DNA of 64,000 nt from Bradyrhizobium erythrophlei (GCA_900129675.1 FSRD01000001.1:1787501-1851500), one strand, 5' to 3'; counted from the first letter of the stretch, positions 1 through 9,016 are shown. A program made the numbers and translations. The notes: generated from the sequence alone by a model not told the origin.

Positions 1-1128
1 CGCTGCGGCGAAGACGGACCCGAGCCCGCCGGAGAACTGCTGCAGGGAAGCGCTGACCGCGCTGAACGAGCCGCGTTGACTTGGCTCGGGTATCGCCGAG
101 ATCAGCGCCTGCGACGGGATCATGCGCGAAAAGATGCCGACGAACATCAGGACGTTGACGATGATCGCGGTCGTCAATGTGACCTGACCGAGATGGGTGT
201 AGATCAGCACCATGACCACCGACACCGCGCTGCCGAACATGAAGGTGGGAAACTTGCCGAAAGCGTCGCTCGCCCGGCCGACCAGAGGCCCGATGAAAAT
301 GCTGAACAGGCCGGAGACGAGGTAGATCGTCGGCAGGTGCAGGATATCGATACCGAGATTATGCACGGTGTAGGCGCTGCCGTACGGCATCAGCATGAAC
401 CCGCCGGTTGCCAGCAGCGTCGTCACCGCGAAGGCCAGCGTATAGCGCGGCTGTCCGACGGTCGCGATCAGGTGCCGAAAGGCGGTTTTGTCCTGCTTCA
501 GCCGCAGATGCGCGTTCACCGGCTGCATCACGAACAGGACGGCCGCCATCGTCGCGATCGACAGGCCGACGATCGCTCCGAAAGCTATGTGCCAGTTCCA
601 ATGGTTGGCGAGAAAAAGCCCGGCCGGAATGCCGAGCACCTGGCTTGCGGCGAACGCGGTTTGAATGAACCCCATCACGCGGCCGCGCAAATGCAGCGGA
701 AAAAGGTCAGTGACGATGGCGAGGACGACGGAGCCGATCACGCCGCCGAACAGGCCGGTCACGATTCGGCCGAGCAAAAGCAAATGATAGTTCGGCGCCA
801 GCGCGCAGAGCAGCGTCCCCAACGTGAAGCCGACATAGAAGAACAAGAGAAAGCGCTTGCGGTCGAATCGATCGGCGAAGCCGGCCGCCAGGACGCCCGA
901 AATCCCGGCGCTGAACGCGTAGGCCGAAACCGCCACGCCGAATTGGCCGGCTGTAATATTGAGCGCGGGCATCAGGATGGCGCCGAGCGGCGACATGATG
1001 ATGAAGTCGAGAATGATCGTGAATTGCGCGAGCGCCAGCAGCGCAATGAGGAGCGACTGGTAGCGTGAAAAGCCGCGCTCCTGTTCCTGGCGGTCGTCGA
1101 TTGGCGCGGCCAAAGTTTGTTCGGTCAT
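1..1128 (-). CDS. MFS transporter (3' end cut by window edge)
   Basis: Major facilitator superfamily permease, probably a proton-driven drug or metabolite exporter in the inner membrane. Reading the minus strand from the ATG at 1128 gives 376 codons without a stop; the C-terminus lies outside the window. The N-terminus has a short polar stretch, then hydrophobic helix 1 (LLIALLALAQFTIILDFIIM). Helix 2-3 carries the MFS loop motif GFADRFDRKRFL (the G-x-x-x-D-R-x-x-R pattern), and further alternating hydrophobic helices follow (GRIVTGLFGGVIGSVVLAI). The spacing fits a 12-14 helix MFS protein. It lies upstream of, and on the same strand as, a TetR-family gene, but 226 bp separate them, so co-regulation is only possible. 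Substrate unknown. Confidence 0.85.
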   Translation of the reverse strand, partial: MTEQTLAAPIDDRQEQERGFSRYQSLLIALLALAQFTIILDFIIMSPLGAILMPALNITAGQFGVAVSAYAFSAGISGVLAAGFADRFDRKRFLLFFYVGFTLGTLLCALAPNYHLLLLGRIVTGLFGGVIGSVVLAIVTDLFPLHLRGRVMGFIQTAFAASQVLGIPAGLFLANHWNWHIAFGAIVGLSIATMAAVLFVMQPVNAHLRLKQDKTAFRHLIATVGQPRYTLAFAVTTLLATGGFMLMPYGSAYTVHNLGIDILHLPTIYLVSGLFSIFIGPLVGRASDAFGKFPTFMFGSAVSVVMVLIYTHLGQVTLTTAIIVNVLMFVGIFSRMIPSQALISAIPEPSQRGSFSAVSASLQQFSGGLGSVFAAA

Positions 1129-1354
1129 GCAGACTCTTTTTTGTGGCGGAGAGAGCGGCAGTGCGGATCGCCGGCGAATGCCATGCTTGCCCGCAACAGA
1201 TAGGGTGGGTCTCGCGCGATTTCACGAGGCCGGCACAATGCAAAGTTTCGCGTCGGCATGCTTGAGAGCGAAAAATGGGCAACGGGCAAGGGGTTGTCGG
1301 ATCCAACGCGACATATCGAAAGGATGCGGCGTAAGCTTCCGAACGGATGCGATC

Positions 1355-1933
1355 TTAGGATTTCGATGACGTCAGAAGAAGTTTCAACGCCTGCTCGGCG
1401 CGGTGCAGCGGCGTCGGATTGCGATAGGTCCGCGCCAGCAACAGCGCGCCTTCGAGCTGGCTGAGCACGATGGTCGCGAACGGATCGGCTTCCTCCGCCG
1501 TCATGCCGAAGCGCTCCAGGCCGCGCTTGATTTCGTTTTCCCACTTTTGAAAAGCAGTGCGCGTCGCAGCGGCGAGCACCTCGGACTGTGCGGAGGTTTC
1601 CAGCGCCGTGGTCGCAATCGGGCAGCCCTCCCGGTAGTCGGAGCGTTCGAGGTCCGCGGCCATGCCGCGCACGATCCGCACCAGAAAAACCTCGGCGCTC
1701 TCGGACGCTTCGGCAGCCCTGGCGATGCCTTGGCGCACGGCCTCGCCGGCCAGCGTCAACGCCGCCTCGCCGATCTGTTCCTTGCCTCCGGGGAAATGGA
1801 AATAGAGCGACCCGCGCGGCGAGCCGCCGGCCGCCAGAATGTCGTGCAGCGCGGTGCCGTGATAGCCCCGCTGGCGCAACAGTTTCGCCGCGGCGGCCAG
1901 TGTTTTTCCTTTGGAATCAGTAGCTTTTGGCAT
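1355..1933 (-). CDS. TetR/AcrR family transcriptional regulator
   Basis: One-component DNA-binding repressor of 192 residues. An N-terminal TetR helix-turn-helix is visible at about residues 8-55: AAKLLRQRGYHGTALHDILAAGG then GSLYFHFPGGKEQI, the recognition helix and the typical Y-F-H-F-P turn. The rest is a helical ligand-binding domain ending in QLEGALLLARTYR, as in the LmrA/YxaF subgroup. I chose the ATG at 1933 (MPKATDSK) because the in-frame start further upstream would run into the operator-side leader. It is transcribed divergently from a two-gene operon at 2050-2876. The region between holds a near-perfect palindrome (1960-1992), so it most likely represses itself and that operon. Confidence 0.9.
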   Translation of the reverse strand: MPKATDSKGKTLAAAAKLLRQRGYHGTALHDILAAGGSPRGSLYFHFPGGKEQIGEAALTLAGEAVRQGIARAAEASESAEVFLVRIVRGMAADLERSDYREGCPIATTALETSAQSEVLAAATRTAFQKWENEIKRGLERFGMTAEEADPFATIVLSQLEGALLLARTYRNPTPLHRAEQALKLLLTSSKS

Positions 1934-1959
1934 GCGAAAAAATATCAGTTGCAAATCGG

Positions 1960-1992
1960 TATGTCGACCTACATAATATGTAGGTCAGCATA
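1960..1992. promoter_or_regulatory. Operator palindrome for the adjacent TetR regulator
   Basis: A perfect inverted repeat with 9-bp arms (GACCTACAT at 1966-1974, ATGTAGGTC at 1978-1986) and a 3-bp AAT centre. It extends outwards to 15-bp arms with only two mismatches (TATG... at 1960, ...CATA at 1992). It sits between the divergent TetR gene (start 1933) and the membrane-protein operon (start 2050), the usual place for a TetR operator. That the neighbouring TetR protein binds here is inferred. Confidence 0.75.
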
Positions 1993-2049
1993 CATATTAC
2001 CGAAACCCTCGTTGGCGCCCGTCTCCCAACTCGTTTGCGGAGGTTCGAT

Positions 2050-2448
2050 GTGAAAAGGTCGCTCGATCTCGCCGCCATTGTTCTGAGCGCGCTGCTCCTG
2101 TTGGCGTTCGCGGTCCTTTCCATTCGCGGAATGACGGCGCCCGAGCTGGCTTCCGCGCGTTTCGGAGCGGAGGTCACCGACCCCGCCGGCGCGCTGTTCT
2201 ATCGGGTCTACCTGTCCCGCAATTTCGTTATTGCCATCGCCGGCGCGATTTTCCTGGTTTCGCGGCAATGGACGCCGCTGGCCATTCTCGTGACGGTTAC
2301 CGTGGCGCTGCCGATATTCGACATGTCGGTGCTGTCGCTCGGCGGTGTGACGCCGCCTGTCTTTCACCCCATCGCACTCGCGCTCATCGCCGTCACAGCG
2401 GCCCTGCTGTGGCGGCGTGCGGCGGCAACCGGCAAGGAAACATCGTGA
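2050..2448 (+). CDS. Small membrane protein, DUF4267-like
   Basis: Hypothetical integral membrane protein of 132 residues with about four hydrophobic helices (LAAIVLSALLLLAFAVLSI, FVIAIAGAIFLV, PLAILVTVTVALPIF, HPIALALIAVTAALLW). The layout and the GAEVTDPAGALFYRVYLSRN segment resemble DUF4267 proteins; no biochemical role is known. The start is GTG at 2050, placed by a strong Shine-Dalgarno GCGGAGG at 2037-2043 with 6-bp spacing; a TTG at 2035 in the same frame would overlap that site. Its stop overlaps the GTG of the next gene by 4 bp (GTGA), so the two form an operon, controlled presumably by the TetR palindrome upstream. Confidence 0.75.
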   Translation: MKRSLDLAAIVLSALLLLAFAVLSIRGMTAPELASARFGAEVTDPAGALFYRVYLSRNFVIAIAGAIFLVSRQWTPLAILVTVTVALPIFDMSVLSLGGVTPPVFHPIALALIAVTAALLWRRAAATGKETS

Positions 2449-2876
2449 CTGTTCTCACCGAGTCAAAAGCCCGCGCCGTCATCGGACCCTGGTACAGCCT
2501 GTTCAATGTCGCCAGCCGCGGCGACGTCAAAGCCATTCAGGAACAGATCCTGACGGAGGATTACGAATCCTGCGCCGGCTATCTGCCGGGCGAATGCTGG
2601 GGCCGCGACACCTCGATCAAGGTGGTCACGAATTTCGCCAACACGATTCCGGACATGAAATTCGACATCAAGGAAGTGCTGGTCGCGGGCGACCGCGTCA
2701 TCGTGCGCGGCGAAGTGACGGGCACGCCTGCCGGCGAATTGTTCGGCGTCCCGCATAGCGGCAAAAGCTTTCGAATCATGGCCGTCGATATCCAGACCAT
2801 CCGGGACGGCAAGATCGCGAAAACCTTCCACATGGAGAACTGGCTCAGCGCCATCGGCCAGCTTCGCGCCAAATAG
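2445..2876 (+). CDS. SnoaL-like / ester cyclase family protein
   Basis: A 143-residue protein of the NTF2-like (SnoaL) fold. Features are an N-terminal helix with WYSLFNVASRGDV, then the Y-x-S-C...R-D strand-helix, and the core G-D-R-V-I-V-R-G-E-V-T-G-T strands that line the cavity in polyketide-cyclase and ester-cyclase relatives, ending in IRDGKIAKTFHMENW. The start GTG at 2445 overlaps the upstream stop and has AAGGAA about 8 bp before it. Substrate cannot be told from sequence. It forms an operon with the DUF4267-like protein under probable TetR control. Confidence 0.8.
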   Translation: MTVLTESKARAVIGPWYSLFNVASRGDVKAIQEQILTEDYESCAGYLPGECWGRDTSIKVVTNFANTIPDMKFDIKEVLVAGDRVIVRGEVTGTPAGELFGVPHSGKSFRIMAVDIQTIRDGKIAKTFHMENWLSAIGQLRAK

Positions 2877-2999
2877 CCGCCGCGCCGCCGGAAAATCGCG
2901 CCGATATGGCTGTTTTATAGCGTCCGGGGCGCTCGCGTCACGGGGCTTTGGAGGCTAGTGTCTCGCGTCGAATCGACCAAAGACACGAGGCTTCATTTC

Positions 3000-3614
3000 A
3001 TGACCATCCGCCTGCATCGCGGCGACCTGCCCGAACTCTCCCGCTACAAGGAATCGGTTGCGATCGATACCGAGACCATGGGGTTGCGCCCGCATCGCGA
3101 CCGGCTCTGCGTGGTGCAGATGTCGAATGGCGACGGCAGCGCCGATGTCATCCAGATTCCGAAGGGGCACACCGACGCGCCGAACCTGAAGGCGCTGCTC
3201 GGCAATCCGAACATCACAAAAATCTTTCACTTCGCCCGCTTCGATCTCGCGGCACTCTACAACGCCTTCGGCGTGATGCCGCAGCCGGTCTACTGCACCA
3301 AGATCGCCTCCCGCCTCACCCGCACTTACACCGACCGGCATGGCCTGAAAGACCTGGTGCGCGAGGTGCTCAATATCGACCTGTCGAAGCAGCAGCAATC
3401 GAGCGACTGGGGCTCGCCAGCCCTCAGCGAGGCGCAACTGGCCTATGCTGCTTCCGACGTGCTGCATCTCCATGGCCTGCGCGAACGGCTCGATGCCATG
3501 CTGGCGCGCGAGGGCCGCGCCGAACTGGCAAAAGCCTGTTTCGAATTCCTGCCGACCCGGGCCAGGCTCGATCTGGACGGCTGGGAGGCCGAGGACATTT
3601 TCGCGCATTCTTAA
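3000..3614 (+). CDS. rnd: Ribonuclease D family 3'-5' exonuclease
   Basis: A short RNase D-type exoribonuclease of 204 residues consisting of the DEDDy catalytic domain only, without the HRDC domains of E. coli RNase D (about 375 residues). The metal-binding residues are all visible: D23 and E25 in AIDTET, D82 in FHFARFD, and Y149 with D153 in AYAASDVLHL. It should trim 3' ends of tRNA or other RNAs in the cytoplasm. The start is ATG at 3000; a GTG at 2958 is in frame but adds a tail with no family match. It is a single gene followed by palindromic repeats. Confidence 0.9.
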   Translation: MTIRLHRGDLPELSRYKESVAIDTETMGLRPHRDRLCVVQMSNGDGSADVIQIPKGHTDAPNLKALLGNPNITKIFHFARFDLAALYNAFGVMPQPVYCTKIASRLTRTYTDRHGLKDLVREVLNIDLSKQQQSSDWGSPALSEAQLAYAASDVLHLHGLRERLDAMLAREGRAELAKACFEFLPTRARLDLDGWEAEDIFAHS

Positions 3615-3620
3615 GGCTTG

Positions 3621-3722
3621 CCCCGGATGCTGCGCAACGCGGTAGCGGTGGGCTGCTGATCCGGGGTCCATGTGGGTCCCGGACGCGGTGCATCGTAAAG
3701 AACGCTGCACCGCGTCCGGGAC
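3621..3722. repeat. Composite intergenic palindromic repeat, copy A
   Basis: Two hairpins in series between the RNase D gene and lptC. The first has arms CCCCGGAT (3621-3628) and ATCCGGGG (3659-3666). The second has perfect 17-bp arms, GTCCCGGACGCGGTGCA at 3676-3692 and its complement at 3706-3722. Related copies occur at 17169-17216, 54071-54194 and 56646-56804, always between genes. Non-coding dispersed element. Confidence 0.8.
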
Positions 3723-3838
3723 AAGGCAAAATTCCTCGGTCCGCCCCGTTTCCGTCACACTGCTGGGACCACGTCCGGGCTGCGCAGTCAGGCAATGCCG
3801 GGTACAATGGCGGGATCAGCTCGCGCTTTGGAGCAGCG

Positions 3839-4591
3839 GTGAACTCGATACAGAACCCAGCCTACCTGATCGGACTGGAGGCGCGCTTTGCCCGTGCGGC
3901 GCGCCACAGCCGGATGGTGCGGCTGTTGCGCATCGCGGTTCCTGCGGCGGTTCTACTCGCGATGGCGAGCATCGTGGCGGTATCGATCTTCAACCCGTTC
4001 CGGATCCTGTTGCCCAAACTGCCCGTCGAAATCGGAAATCTCGTAGTATCCGGCACCAAGGTCACGATGGAATCGCCGCATCTCGCCGGCTTTTCGACCG
4101 ACCAGCGGCCGTACGAACTCTGGGCCAAGGCCGCGATCCAGGATCTGACCGATCCGGATCACGTCGAACTCAAGACGTTGCGGGCCAAGGTTTTGATGGA
4201 AGACAAGTCGACGGTAACGATGGACGCGCGCACCGGCTACTACGACAGCAAGGAGCAAATGCTGGACCTGCGCAAAGATATCTTCCTGCAATCCTCCACC
4301 GGCTACGAGGCCCGCATGTCGCAGGCCTATGTCGATATCAACAAAGGCACGGTGACTTCGGACGAACATGTCGACGTCAAATTGCTCAACGGAACGCTCA
4401 CATCGGACAAACTCAGGATTCTCAACAGCGGCGAGGTGGTGCGGTTCGAAGGCAATGTCGTGATGAACCTGGACAAGCTCGGTGACGATAGCGCGTCCGG
4501 CCAGCCCGCCAACGAACCCGCTGCACCTGAACCTGCCCCGCCGCCGCCGAAGACGCGGTCGGTTGCCAGCAAACCTTCGCATACGAAATGA
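3839..4591 (+). CDS. lptC: LPS export ABC transporter periplasmic protein LptC
   Basis: The bitopic inner-membrane component of the Lpt bridge, which passes lipopolysaccharide from LptBFG to LptA. It has 250 residues: a short cytoplasmic N-terminus, one membrane helix at about 27-51 (VRLLRIAVPAAVLLAMASIVAVSIF), then a periplasmic beta-jellyroll with repeated short strands (VTMDARTGYYDSKEQMLDL, LNGTLTSDKLRILNSGEVV). It ends in a proline-rich tail that E. coli LptC lacks. The start is GTG at 3839 with GGAG about 8 bp upstream; the longer open frame overlaps the repeats and the RNase D gene and is not credible. Its stop overlaps the ATG of lptA (ATGA at 4588). Confidence 0.9.
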   Translation: MNSIQNPAYLIGLEARFARAARHSRMVRLLRIAVPAAVLLAMASIVAVSIFNPFRILLPKLPVEIGNLVVSGTKVTMESPHLAGFSTDQRPYELWAKAAIQDLTDPDHVELKTLRAKVLMEDKSTVTMDARTGYYDSKEQMLDLRKDIFLQSSTGYEARMSQAYVDINKGTVTSDEHVDVKLLNGTLTSDKLRILNSGEVVRFEGNVVMNLDKLGDDSASGQPANEPAAPEPAPPPPKTRSVASKPSHTK

Positions 4592-5268
4592 TTTTCAAGA
4601 TGATGTTTTCTTCGCGCAGTTTTGCGGTAGCGGCATTCGCACTCGCGCTGCTGGCCGGCGCCGAAGCCTGCGCGCAGGGTGCCGTGTCGGGCGTGCCCAA
4701 CGCGATGCAGGGCTTTTCGCAGAACAGAGATCAGCCGATTCAGATCGAGGCCGCTTCGCTTGAGATGCGCGACAAGAAAAAGGAAGCGACGTTTGCCGGC
4801 AATGTGAAGGTGGTGCAGGGCGATACCACCATGACGTCGAAAACGCTGGTGGTGTTCTACGATTCTAGCTCGTCGTCAACCACGCCGCCGCCGGCGAGTT
4901 CGAAAGCTGCGAAATCCGCTCCGATCCAGTCGGCAACCCCCGGGCCCGGCGGCAGTTCGTCGATCCGCAGGCTGGAGGCGAAAGGCAGCGTGGTCGTGAC
5001 CCAGAAAGATCAAGTGGTGACCGGCGAAACCGCGATTTTCGACACCAAGGCCAATTTGATCACCATGACCGGCCGCGTGGTGCTGACCCAGTGCAAGAAC
5101 GTACTGCGCGGCGATCGCTTGCTGGTCGACATGACGACAGGGGTGTCGCGGGTCGAATCCGACAGCGGCAAGGTCCAGGGCCTGTTCCTGCAGGGGCAGG
5201 GCTGTGGGTCCGCCGCCGCCGGTCCGAGCCCCGCAATTCCCTCGCTGATCCCGGGTAAGCCTAAGTAA
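4588..5268 (+). CDS. lptA: LPS transport periplasmic protein LptA
   Basis: Soluble periplasmic OstA/LptA-fold protein that polymerises into the bridge carrying LPS to the outer membrane. It has 226 residues with a signal peptide ([20 protein letters not shown]) cut around residue 30. The jellyroll begins at [25 protein letters not shown] and resumes with [20 protein letters not shown]. Between them is a low-complexity insert rich in Ser, Pro, Ala and Thr (about residues 92-125), probably a flexible loop, making it longer than E. coli LptA. It overlaps lptC by 4 bp and lies 208 bp before lptB. Confidence 0.9.
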   Translation: MIFKMMFSSRSFAVAAFALALLAGAEACAQGAVSGVPNAMQGFSQNRDQPIQIEAASLEMRDKKKEATFAGNVKVVQGDTTMTSKTLVVFYDSSSSSTTPPPASSKAAKSAPIQSATPGPGGSSSIRRLEAKGSVVVTQKDQVVTGETAIFDTKANLITMTGRVVLTQCKNVLRGDRLLVDMTTGVSRVESDSGKVQGLFLQGQGCGSAAAGPSPAIPSLIPGKPK

Positions 5269-5476
5269 ATCAATTACTTATATATTATTCTGCAGCCGCG
5301 AGGTTGAAGCGCGCGGTGCGACCCTGTATCTACTGAGCCGGGCCCGGTTGGGTATCGCCGCAGGGGATAGAGGCGGATCGCTGGGCAAGGGGCGCCCATT
5401 AATTCATGGTTCGCGAGCGAACCGAATCACCGCGGATGGGTCGCGGGATCACCGTGAAAGGCTTAAGCGAAGCGGG

Positions 5477-6493
5477 ATGGTGGACATTCTCGGCATCTTC
5501 CGTCGACGTCCTGCGAAACGCGGTCCGGCAGGATTTGCGCGCTCGCGCGACGACATCACCGCGCTTGGCGACGCCTTCGGCGACATGTTGACGAGCCCGG
5601 TGCGCGACGCGCCGCCGATGGCCCGCACCGCACCGGTGCCCGGGTTGGATCTGCCGATCCCGCAGCCGGCAGCCGAACCGCCCCGGGCGGAAGCCCCGCG
5701 TCCCAGCCCCAAGCCCGGCAATCCTGCCGGCAAGACCAACGGCGCCGCGGCGCCGCGCCTGATCAAGCGGCCGGGCTATCTGGCTGTGCATAGCGTGGAA
5801 AAGAGCTTCGGCACCCGCCAGGTCGTGCGTGGCGTCAGCATCTATGTCCGGCGTGGCGAGGCGGTCGGATTGCTTGGGCCCAATGGCGCCGGCAAGACCA
5901 CGGTCTTCTATATGATCACCGGCCTCATCAAGGCCGATCGCGGCGCCATCGAACTCGACGGCCACGACGTCACCAAGCTGCCGATGTATCAGCGCGCGCG
6001 GCTCGGCATCGGCTATCTGCCGCAGGAAGCCTCGATCTTTCGCGGCCTCACCGTCGAGCAGAATATCCGCGCGGTGCTGGAGGTGGTCGAGCCCTCCAGG
6101 AAAAAACGCGAGGCCGAACTGAATTCGCTGCTCGATGAATTCAACATCACGCGCTTGCGTAAAACGCCGTCGATCGCGCTGTCCGGCGGCGAGCGCCGCC
6201 GCGTCGAAATCGCGCGCGCGCTGGCCACGCGTCCCAACTACATGCTGCTCGACGAACCCTTCGCCGGCATCGATCCGATCGCGGTCGGCGACATTCAGGA
6301 TCTGGTCCGCCACCTCACCAATCGCGGCATCGGCGTCCTGATCACCGACCACAATGTGCGTGAAACGCTCGGCCTCACCGACCGTGCCTATATCGTCTAT
6401 GCCGGGGAAATCTTGACCGAGGGAAGCCCGGATGAGATCGTCAACAATCCGGATGTACGCCGTCTTTACCTTGGCGAGGAATTCCGCCTCTAG
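5477..6493 (+). CDS. lptB: LPS export ABC transporter ATP-binding protein LptB
   Basis: The cytoplasmic ATPase that powers LPS extraction with LptF and LptG. The ABC domain is complete: Walker [11 protein letters not shown]-loop LPQEAS, signature [15 protein letters not shown], Walker [14 protein letters not shown] and switch His in ITDHNV. At 338 residues it is about 95 longer than E. coli LptB because of an N-terminal proline/alanine-rich, probably disordered region (residues 1-95) before the ABC core at [13 protein letters not shown]. The start chosen is ATG at 5477 (MVDILGIF); an earlier in-frame codon at 5348 gives an unconserved-looking leader. It precedes rpoN by 92 bp, as in many proteobacteria. 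Confidence 0.93.
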   Translation: MVDILGIFRRRPAKRGPAGFARSRDDITALGDAFGDMLTSPVRDAPPMARTAPVPGLDLPIPQPAAEPPRAEAPRPSPKPGNPAGKTNGAAAPRLIKRPGYLAVHSVEKSFGTRQVVRGVSIYVRRGEAVGLLGPNGAGKTTVFYMITGLIKADRGAIELDGHDVTKLPMYQRARLGIGYLPQEASIFRGLTVEQNIRAVLEVVEPSRKKREAELNSLLDEFNITRLRKTPSIALSGGERRRVEIARALATRPNYMLLDEPFAGIDPIAVGDIQDLVRHLTNRGIGVLITDHNVRETLGLTDRAYIVYAGEILTEGSPDEIVNNPDVRRLYLGEEFRL

Positions 6494-6585
6494 CCCCTTT
6501 TTAGCATTCGTCAAGCCGTGTACATCGGCTCCGGACTAATATAAGCAAGAATCGGACCAACTTTCAGGGAACGGTTCTTGCCTCC

Positions 6586-8259
6586 ATGGCGCTAACGCAA
6601 AGACTAGAGTTCCGACAGTCGCAGTCGCTGGTGATGACGCCGCAGTTGATGCAGGCGATCAAGCTGCTGCAGCTGTCGAATCTCGACCTTTCGGCGTTCG
6701 TCGAGGAGGAACTGGAGCGGAACCCGCTGCTGGAACGCGCCAATGACGGGCCGGAAGCGCCGGTCGCCGGCGAACCTACCCAGGAGCGGGCCGACGAGCG
6801 GGCGGAATTCTCCGAATCCGGCGATTCCGGCAGTTTTGGCGACGATTCCGGCGCCGAACATGCCGCGGGCATGGCCGGCGGCTCCGCCGGCGACGGCTTT
6901 GAGCCCGGCCAGGAAGAGTGGATGAACCGCGATCTTGGCACCCGCGCCGAGATCGAGCAGACCCTGGATACCGGCCTCGACAACGTATTCTCCGAGGAGC
7001 CCGCCGAGGCGGCAGCGCGTGCCGCGCAGGACGCGGCGCCGACCGCCTATACCGAATGGGGCGGTGGCGCCTCCAACGACGACGACTACAATCTCGAGGC
7101 CTTTGTCGCCGCCGAGGTCACCCTTGGTAGCCATCTCGCCGAGCAACTGTCCGTCGCTTTCACCGAGCCGGCGCAGCGCATGATCGGGCAGTATCTGATC
7201 GATATGGTCGACGACGCCGGCTATCTGCCGCCGGATCTCGGGCAGGCCGCCGAACGGCTCGGTGCACCGCAGCAAGACGTCGATGCGGTTCTCGCGGTGC
7301 TGCAGAAATTCGATCCGCCCGGCGTTTGCGCGCGGGGCTTGAGCGAGTGCCTGGCGATCCAGCTGCGCGAACTCAACCGCTATGACCCCGCCATGCAGGC
7401 GCTGGTCGAGCATCTCGATCTCCTGGCCAAGCGCGACATCGCCAGTTTACGAAAACTCTGCGGCGTCGACGACGAAGACATCACCGACATGATCGGCGAG
7501 ATCCGCCGGCTCGATCCGAAACCCGGTTTGAAGTTCGGCTCGGCGCGGACCCAGACCATGGTGCCGGATGTCTATGTGCGGCCGGGCCCCGACGGCGGCT
7601 GGCATGTCGAACTCAACAGCGACACGTTGCCCCGCGTGCTGGTCAATCAGGTCTATTATACCGAGCTGTCGAAGACGATTCGCAAGGACGGTGACAAATC
7701 CTACTTCACCGATTGCCTGCAGAATGCGACCTGGCTGGTCCGCGCGCTCGATCAGCGCGCCCGCACCATCCTGAAAGTCGCGACCGAAATCGTGCGCCAG
7801 CAGGACGGCTTCTTCACCCATGGCGTAGCGCATTTGCGGCCGCTCAATCTCAAGGCGGTGGCGGACGCAATCCAGATGCACGAATCGACGGTGTCGCGGG
7901 TGACCGCCAACAAATACATGGCGACCAATCGCGGCAGTTACGAACTGAAATACTTCTTCACCGCCTCGATTGCGTCGGCCGACGGCGGCGAGGCCCATTC
8001 GGCCGAGGCCGTCCGCCACCACATCAAGCAATTGATCGATGCGGAAGCCCCCGCCGCGATCCTCTCCGATGATACGATCGTGGAACGATTACGCGAATCG
8101 GGCATTGATATTGCCCGCCGCACGGTCGCGAAATATCGCGAAGCGATGCGGATTCCTTCGTCGGTGCAACGCCGCCGTGACAAGCAAAGCATGCTCGGTA
8201 ATGCCCTCTCAGCCCCTGCCGCATCCTCCGACCGGTCCCGCGATACGGCGCCGGCCTGA
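6586..8259 (+). CDS. rpoN: RNA polymerase sigma-54 factor RpoN
   Basis: Sigma-54, which directs RNA polymerase to -24/-12 promoters and needs AAA+ activators. It has 557 residues. Region I is glutamine-rich (LEFRQSQSLVMTPQLMQAIKLLQ, about 5-50), region II is acidic and variable (about 50-170), then come the core-binding and HTH domains. The RpoN box is ARRTVAKYRE at about 510-519, followed by an unusual 38-residue tail. Bradyrhizobium has two rpoN genes; linkage to lptB, hpf and ptsN marks this as the chromosomal housekeeping copy (rpoN2 in B. diazoefficiens nomenclature). Confidence 0.95.
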   Translation: MALTQRLEFRQSQSLVMTPQLMQAIKLLQLSNLDLSAFVEEELERNPLLERANDGPEAPVAGEPTQERADERAEFSESGDSGSFGDDSGAEHAAGMAGGSAGDGFEPGQEEWMNRDLGTRAEIEQTLDTGLDNVFSEEPAEAAARAAQDAAPTAYTEWGGGASNDDDYNLEAFVAAEVTLGSHLAEQLSVAFTEPAQRMIGQYLIDMVDDAGYLPPDLGQAAERLGAPQQDVDAVLAVLQKFDPPGVCARGLSECLAIQLRELNRYDPAMQALVEHLDLLAKRDIASLRKLCGVDDEDITDMIGEIRRLDPKPGLKFGSARTQTMVPDVYVRPGPDGGWHVELNSDTLPRVLVNQVYYTELSKTIRKDGDKSYFTDCLQNATWLVRALDQRARTILKVATEIVRQQDGFFTHGVAHLRPLNLKAVADAIQMHESTVSRVTANKYMATNRGSYELKYFFTASIASADGGEAHSAEAVRHHIKQLIDAEAPAAILSDDTIVERLRESGIDIARRTVAKYREAMRIPSSVQRRRDKQSMLGNALSAPAASSDRSRDTAPA

Positions 8260-8351
8260 TTGCGTTCGCGTTAAATCGCGATAGTGTCGGATACCCGACA
8301 GTGCACGCTCCAGCCAAACCAGAGCAGTCGAGGCATCAAGCGAGGCATCAA

Positions 8352-8951
8352 ATGACCCTTCGAATCTCGGGAAAAAGCATCAGTGTCGGCGAGGCGCTTC
8401 GCTCGCGCGTCAGCGAACGCACCGATGAGGTGCTGCGCAAATATTTCGATGGCAATTATTCCGGCCATATCACGCTGAGCAAGGATGGCTTCGGTTTCCG
8501 GACCGATTGCTCGCTGCACCTGGATTCCGGAATCACGCTCGAGGCCGATTCAAACGCGACCGACGCCTATGCCAGCGCCGACCAGGCGCTGTTGATGATC
8601 GAAAAGCGCCTGCGCCGCTACAAGAGCCGCCTGAAGGATCGCTCGGCCCGCAAGACCTACGCGGCTACCGAGGCATTGGCCGGGATGGACACAGCGATAC
8701 TCGACGCGCCGAGCTATGTCATCGAGGCGCCGGCGGAAGGCGACGAGGTCACCGCGTACAGCCCCGTCATCATTGCAGAGGCCACCACCGCGCTGAAACG
8801 GCTTTCGGTCAGCGAGGCGGTCATGGAACTGGATCTGACCGGGGCTGCCTGCCTCGTGTTCCAGCACGGCTCGAGCGGCCGGGTGAACATCATTTACCGT
8901 CGCCCCGACGGCAATGTCGGCTGGGTCGACCCCCCGGCGGTTACCCCCTGA
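8352..8951 (+). CDS. hpf: Ribosome hibernation-promoting factor, long form
   Basis: Long HPF/RaiA-type protein (199 residues) that inactivates and dimerises 70S ribosomes in stationary phase. The N-terminal beta-alpha-beta domain is LRISGKSISVGEALRSRVSERTDEVLRKYFDG. A variable linker precedes the C-terminal dimerisation domain (residues about 140-195) with SEAVMELDLTGAACLVFQHGSSGRVNIIYRRPDGNVGWVDP. The start is ATG at 8352 with GAGG upstream (GAGGCATCAA); an upstream GTG at 8301 is rejected. Gene order rpoN-hpf-ptsN is the standard one. Confidence 0.93.
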   Translation: MTLRISGKSISVGEALRSRVSERTDEVLRKYFDGNYSGHITLSKDGFGFRTDCSLHLDSGITLEADSNATDAYASADQALLMIEKRLRRYKSRLKDRSARKTYAATEALAGMDTAILDAPSYVIEAPAEGDEVTAYSPVIIAEATTALKRLSVSEAVMELDLTGAACLVFQHGSSGRVNIIYRRPDGNVGWVDPPAVTP

Positions 8952-9016
8952 CATATATGCCTGTAAGCATTGACGCCCGAAAAACCCCTCCCTATGGTCC
9001 GCCGCCCTTTAAGGAT

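Noticed and set aside
76..1068. Long plus-strand frame of 330 codons
   Set aside because: It has the extreme His/Arg/Asp/Gln composition of an antisense frame in GC-rich DNA; the minus strand encodes a clear MFS transporter.
2948..4591. 547-codon frame that would extend LptC upstream
   Set aside because: The extra 297 codons overlap the RNase D gene and palindromic repeats and have no LptC similarity.
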